From Asterionellopsis glacialis (taxonomy: Eukaryota; Bacillariophyta; Plagiogrammaphyceae; Rhaphoneidales; Asterionellopsidaceae), in NCBI GenBank assembly GCA_014885115.2, contig WKLE02003014.1, positions 1-10,388 of the forward strand: a stretch of 10,388 bases of DNA. The letters run 5' to 3'. The notes beneath the pieces were generated by a model. It was not told the DNA's origin. It worked only from the letters and a program-made list of their open reading frames with translations, and searched no databases. Below, piece by piece: positions 8,123 through 10,388 of this stretch; position 1 is the stretch's first letter, and each line of letters starts with the position of its first letter. Made by a program: the position numbers and the translations under genes.

Positions 8123-8162
8123 GTCCAAACCCTGGGGGGGTGTTTCCATCATAATGCGTCAT
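5919..8162 (-). CDS. gag-pol: Element B Gag-protease-RT polyprotein, 747 codons, catalytic residues mutated
   Basis: A single open frame from ATG 8162 to TGA 5919. Order: a poly-Asn run (residues 15-26), a basic Gag, a CX2CX4HX4C zinc knuckle (C153, C156, H161, C166), and a Lys/Ser-rich linker. Then comes a retropepsin-like domain (about 291-400) ending in YNMIVGTNLMQAMGL, and RT (about 500-747) with WAAPTFVVPKKTG, motif A VIDLSMGYYQV (D592), motif B LLPMGIKNSPDIFQ and KFLGMINYYR. The frame is long and open, but key sites are lost. The protease triad reads N299-T-S instead of D-T/S-G, the RT box reads YIVN (652-655) instead of YxDD, and CIVNNF has Asn (556) where Asp is usual. The product would be inactive. 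The first ATG gives a Gag start that fits other elements. The stop is a decayed codon inside the pol frame, not a true end. Confidence 0.85.
8085..8120 (-). repeat. Trinucleotide run (GTT/AAC), poly-Asn codons
   Basis: Eleven GTT triplets on the plus strand (8088-8120) plus one ATT encode twelve Asn near the N-terminus of the element B Gag. This microsatellite is likely variable in length between copies without breaking the frame. Confidence 0.95.
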
Positions 8163-8372
8163 TTTGGACTAGTAATAAATGTACAGGAAAAGTCCGCGTA
8201 ATTCCCCATCTTTTAGGACCTGGAAAAGGTTGTTCTGAACGTTCACCACAAGCAACAATACCAAATTCTACATACGTTGTGCAGTTGTTCTGAATTGTAA
8301 TAATCCCTTTTCCTGGCCTTTCTGACCAGGAAAACAGCTATGTCAGCCAGCAAATGACCAGGATAAGTCAGA
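8163..8372 (-). other. Element B leader, non-coding
   Basis: Between the start codon at 8162 and the element-A-type gag fragment at 8373 lie about 210 bases with no supported frame. By position this is the 5' untranslated leader and possibly the end of an LTR. It contains the hairpin at 8308-8334. No primer-binding site is convincing. A frame that can be read across part of it on the minus strand has no recognisable protein content. Confidence 0.4.
8308..8334. repeat. 9-bp perfect hairpin in element B leader
   Basis: TTTTCCTGG (8308-8316) is the reverse complement of CCAGGAAAA (8326-8334), with a 9-base loop. In the element RNA this could fold upstream of gag. Function is unknown. Confidence 0.75.
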
Positions 8373-8503
8373 GTTCTCACGCATCCCATTGTGGATTCCT
8401 TTGATTTCACGAAGGAGTTTGGGACCTTGATACAATGGTGATTGGTTGCTTGATGCAAAATCCAGTGGCAAGGTTGCAAATGCTCAGAACTTGTCTTCAC
8501 CTG
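8373..8503 (-). pseudogene. gag: Fragment of element-A-type gag start, inverted
   Basis: Read on the minus strand from 8503, the sequence aligns with element A bases 449-613. Both open with CAGGTGAAG, then share GCATT..GCAACNT, GATTTTGCATC.AGCAACCAA and GGGATGCG.. with scattered substitutions and small gaps. The translated pieces FAT.P.DFASSNQ and NP(Q/E)WDA are shared. A TGA replaces the Arg in F-x-AFAT. The fragment ends abruptly at 8373 on the side facing element B and at 8503 against the 146-bp array. It is therefore a second, older or rearranged copy of family A, in opposite orientation. Confidence 0.75.
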
Positions 8504-8952
8504 GAGGATCCGGGAATTTTTAGAAAACGGGTGACAGACAGACTATTTAGTCAATAATCAGCCATTACGGAACGCTTTCCATGCACCAGTCGGCTTTTGA
8601 TTCCAGTCATCTGTCAACAACAGACAAAAAAAAAATACAGGGAACTTCTGAGGATCCAAGAATTTTTAGAAAACGAGTGACAGACAGACTATTTAGTCAA
8701 TAATCAGCTGTTACAGAATGCTTTCCACGCGTCAGTCGGCTTTCGATTCCGGTCATCTGTCAAGAACAACAGATGGAAAAACAATACCGGGAACTTCTGA
8801 GGATCCAAGAATTTTGATAAAACGGGTGACAGACAGACTAGTTAGGCAATAATCAGCCATTACAGAATGCTTTCCACGTGCCAGTTGGCTTTTGGTTCCG
8901 GTCATCTGTCAATGACAGACAGAAAAACAATACTGGGAACTTCTGAGGATCC
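8504..8952 (+). repeat. 146-149-bp tandem repeat array, three full units and the start of a fourth
   Basis: GAGGATCC begins units at 8504, 8650, 8799 and 8945 (periods 146, 149, 146). Each unit carries GAATTTT..AAAACG.GTGACAGACAGACTA, AATAATCAGC, CTTTCCA and TCATCTGTCAA in the same order with scattered substitutions. The fourth unit follows the pattern only to AAAACGG and then turns into different sequence (TTTACAAAAATAAAC), which belongs to the inverted-repeat element. The period is not a multiple of three and stops occur in all frames, so it is non-coding. Confidence 0.9.
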
Positions 8953-9081
8953 GGGAATTTTGAGAAAACGGTTTACAAAAATAAACAATATACAACATAT
9001 TGTCATTGAATATATGCATAACATGCCAGCTGGCTTCTACTCCAACCAACTGTGTACTACAAGAGACAGAAAAACTTGAGC
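8849..9081 (+). repeat. Left inverted arm
   Basis: Begins at ATAATCAGCC, overlaps the last part of the third 146-bp unit, and runs through GAGGATCCGGGAATTTT, a stretch of TTTACAAAAATAAACAATA, ATATGCATAACATGCCAGCTGG and ACTTGAGC before the 31-bp array. By eye it is closely similar to the reverse complement of 9852-10075, with a few short indels. Confidence 0.85.
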
Positions 9082-9236
9082 TACTTTATCCAAAAAGGAG
9101 AAAGTAACTCCATACTTTATCCAAAAAGGAGAAAGTGACTCTGTACTTTGTCCAAAATGGAGAAAGTACAGAGTTAGTTTATCCAAAGTGGAGAAAGTAA
9201 CTCTATACTTTATTGGAAAACAAAAAAGTACAAGCT
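9082..9236 (+). repeat. Left 31-bp tandem array, four units plus a degenerate fifth
   Basis: Units start at 9082, 9113, 9144, 9175 and 9206, an exact 31-bp period. Each reads about TACTTTATCC, three or four bases, GGAGAAAGTA and a short spacer. The first 25 bases form an imperfect palindrome (TACTTTxTCC against GGAxAAAGTA), so every unit can form a hairpin. The fifth unit is degraded (TTATTGGAAAAC). Confidence 0.9.
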
Positions 9237-9665
9237 CCCAAAAAGATAAAAATAAGTGCAAAGATCCCATTAATAATTCAACAAAACATTGTTCAAAATT
9301 TGAGATACTGTATCCTTGTTCTGTGCGATGAAACACAAAACATTGTTCACACCATGATCTTGGTGCCTTGAGATCGATGTTGACCATGTCCAGCAAAGTG
9401 AAGCCCAAGAAACAAAAAATCTGCAGCAGAGCAAAGACACATGATGGAAGAATGAAGGTGATGTGCGGTTGCGTATGATTACAAACCATGAGTCAAAAGA
9501 TTTTTGTAGACATGGTGGGAATCCAGGTTTGTTGTTGTGTGTGTCTGTTTTGGTGGAGGGAACATAAAAATCGTGTTTGTTTTTTAAATGGGCGCACTAA
9601 GTGTCAAACAAAAACCAAAACCAAACTTGAGTCCAGTTTGGTTTATGTTTGGAAAAAGCTCGCGC
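9237..9665. other. Unique core of the foldback-like element
   Basis: There is no recognisable gene in either direction. A minus-strand frame runs from 9489 through the core into the left array, but about half of it is just translated 31-bp repeat and the rest has no known motif. The core has a 15-bp direct repeat (9281-9295 and 9335-9349, ACAAAACATTGTTCA) and a perfect hairpin at 9618-9644. GT-rich sequence lies at about 9528-9556. Confidence 0.5.
9618..9644. repeat. 10-bp perfect hairpin at right edge of core
   Basis: AAACCAAACT (9618-9627) pairs with AGTTTGGTTT (9635-9644) around a 7-base loop (TGAGTCC). It lies about 20 bases before the right 31-bp array. Confidence 0.8.
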
Positions 9666-9851
9666 TACTTTATCCAAAAACCATAAAGTAACTCTATACT
9701 TTATCCCAAAAGGAAAAAGTAAATCTGTACTTTATCCAAACTGGAGAAAGTAACTCTATACTTTATCCAAAATGGAGAAAGTACAGAGTTAGTTTATCCA
9801 AAATGGAGAAAGTATCTCTATACTTTATCCAAAATGGAGAAAGTAGCACAA
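9666..9851 (+). repeat. Right 31-bp tandem array, six units
   Basis: Units start at 9666, 9697, 9728, 9759, 9790 and 9821, again at exactly 31 bp. They are the same sequence and the same orientation as the left array (TTTATCC before GGAGAAAG on the plus strand), although the flanking arms are inverted. The junction GTACAGAGT/TAGTTTATCC between the fourth and fifth units also occurs between the third and fourth units of the left array. Confidence 0.9.
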
Positions 9852-10075
9852 GTAATTCTCTCTCCCAAACAGTTGGTCAGAATCAAAGCCAGCTGGCGTG
9901 TTATGCATATATTCAATGGCAGTATGTTGTATATTGTTTATTTTTGTAAACCGTTTTCTCAAAATTCCCGGATCCTCAGAAATTCCTGGTATTGTTTTTC
10001 TGTCTTTTGTTGACAGACGACCAGAATCAAAAGCCGACTGGCGCATGGAAAGCGTTCTGTAACGACGGCTGATTA
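9852..10075 (-). repeat. Right inverted arm
   Basis: This is the reverse complement of the left arm. Positions 9923-9981 match 8941-8999 without mismatch, and the match continues outward through one 146-bp-type unit to GGCTGATTAT at 10066-10075, where it ends sharply against the 84-bp repeat. Beyond the 59-bp block there are scattered differences, such as AGCCGTCGTTACAG against AGCCATTACAG. Confidence 0.85.
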
Positions 10076-10076
10076 T

Positions 10077-10232
10077 GGCTTATTCTGGTGCGCGGTGTGC
10101 TGTCAGCAAAAAAAAAATCCCTGCACAGAGGGCACAGCGCCAATGCTCTGCCCAAAAAAAGGCTTATGCTGGTTCGTGGTGTGCTGTTGGCAAAAACAAT
10201 TCCCTGCGCAGCACCGATGCTGCCCAAAAAAG
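10077..10232 (+). repeat. 84-bp direct repeat, two copies
   Basis: GGCTTATTCTGGTGCG at 10077 is followed 84 bases later by GGCTTATGCTGGTTCG at 10161. Both continue GTGGTGTGCTGT (with substitutions), GCAAAAA, TCCCTGC and end in TGCCCAAAAAA. The second copy is about 12 bases shorter. The frames across it have no protein character. Confidence 0.85.
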
Positions 10233-10388
10233 GGAAGGATTGCTGATAACTGAAAACACATCACACAACAATCTTGAATCATATGTTTTGTAACCAGAAT
10301 TGCGGTTGTCGTCATTGCAATGAGGACCATGTTACTGGTCATCATAGCCTCTTCTTCTTGTGATGGCCATACATGATCCTCTACAGAA

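Larger units (their letters stand above)
5476..8372 (-). mobile_element. Element B: Ty3/gypsy LTR-retrotransposon relic lacking integrase
   Basis: On the minus strand this holds a leader (8163-8372), a single Gag-protease-RT frame (8162-5919) and RNase H in continuing but stop-broken frame to about 5485. The domain order and the RT sequence are Ty3/gypsy. Integrase, polypurine tract and 3' LTR are absent because the element ends in RNase H, where element A begins in the opposite direction. It belongs to a different family from A: it has a canonical CCHC knuckle and no insertion between RT motifs B and C. No LTR pair can be found, so insertion boundaries are only approximate. Confidence 0.85.
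8849..10075. mobile_element. Foldback-like element: long inverted arms, 31-bp arrays, unique core
   Basis: A left arm (8849-9081) reappears as reverse complement at 9852-10075. The two include a 59-bp perfect match (8941-8999 with 9923-9981). Inside each arm lies a 31-bp tandem array (9082-9236 and 9666-9851), and between them a non-repeated core of about 430 bp. Long inverted repeats made partly of short tandem repeats around a small core is the layout of foldback-type DNA transposons such as FB and Galileo of flies, and of some MITEs. I see no transposase. Target-site duplications are not clear, and the outer edges touch other repeats, so the true ends are uncertain. Confidence 0.6.

Noticed and set aside
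9037..9489. 150-codon minus-strand open frame across the foldback core
   Set aside because: Its second half is translated 31-bp repeat (recurring LDK and FWIKYGVTFS-like text), and the first half has no recognisable motif. Best explained as chance.
9082..9851. CRISPR-like array because of regular 31-bp spacing
   Set aside because: There is no alternation of constant repeats with unique spacers. The whole unit is repeated, there are no cas genes, and the context is eukaryotic retroelements.
10075..10345. Small overlapping frames on both strands at the right end
   Set aside because: They consist largely of the 84-bp repeat and a short unremarkable tail. There are no motifs and no start context.
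10233..10388. Possible coding or RNA feature in the last 156 bases
   Set aside because: I found no repeat, motif or stable structure that could be supported. The stretch is cut by the window edge.

Overview
The window reads as transposon-rich, AT-rich intergenic DNA of a eukaryote. There is no operon layout, Shine-Dalgarno signal, tRNA or rRNA gene, or intact host gene that I can recognise. The coding remnants are Ty3/gypsy-type LTR-retrotransposon proteins. Their style (Gag with an unusually spaced CCHC knuckle, an RT with a long extra segment) and the TGACGTCA-rich insert remind me of marine microalgae such as diatoms. That host guess is weak inference.

Layout. (1) Positions 1-351 are non-coding and are probably the 5' leader or LTR remnant of element A. 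(2) Positions 352 to about 5475, plus strand, hold element A, a decayed Ty3/gypsy-like element: gag, CCHC knuckle, retropepsin (DTG still present), RT and the end of the integrase. Coding potential can be followed for almost 5 kb, but at least fifteen in-frame stops (mostly TGA) and several frame shifts interrupt it. An internal in-frame deletion joins the RT directly to the middle of the integrase. A GC-richer insert (about 1503-1867) with 34-bp tandem repeats full of TGAC/GTCA dyads interrupts gag. (3) From about 8372 down to about 5476, minus strand, lies element B, a different Ty3/gypsy family. It has a 747-codon open Gag-protease-RT frame followed by RNase H in a stop-broken extension, and no integrase. 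Its protease and RT catalytic sites are mutated. Elements A and B meet tail to tail near 5475 with no LTR between them. (4) Positions 8373-8503, minus strand, are a second small piece of the start of an element-A-type gag. (5) Positions 8504 to about 10232 are non-coding repeats: a 146-bp tandem array, a long inverted-repeat (foldback-like) element with 31-bp tandem arrays inside each arm and a unique core of about 430 bp, then two copies of an 84-bp repeat. (6) Positions 10233-10388 hold nothing I can recognise.

Nothing here looks able to move by itself. The two retroelements are relics. The foldback-like structure and the TGACGTCA-rich insert are the parts least explained by known families visible in the window.
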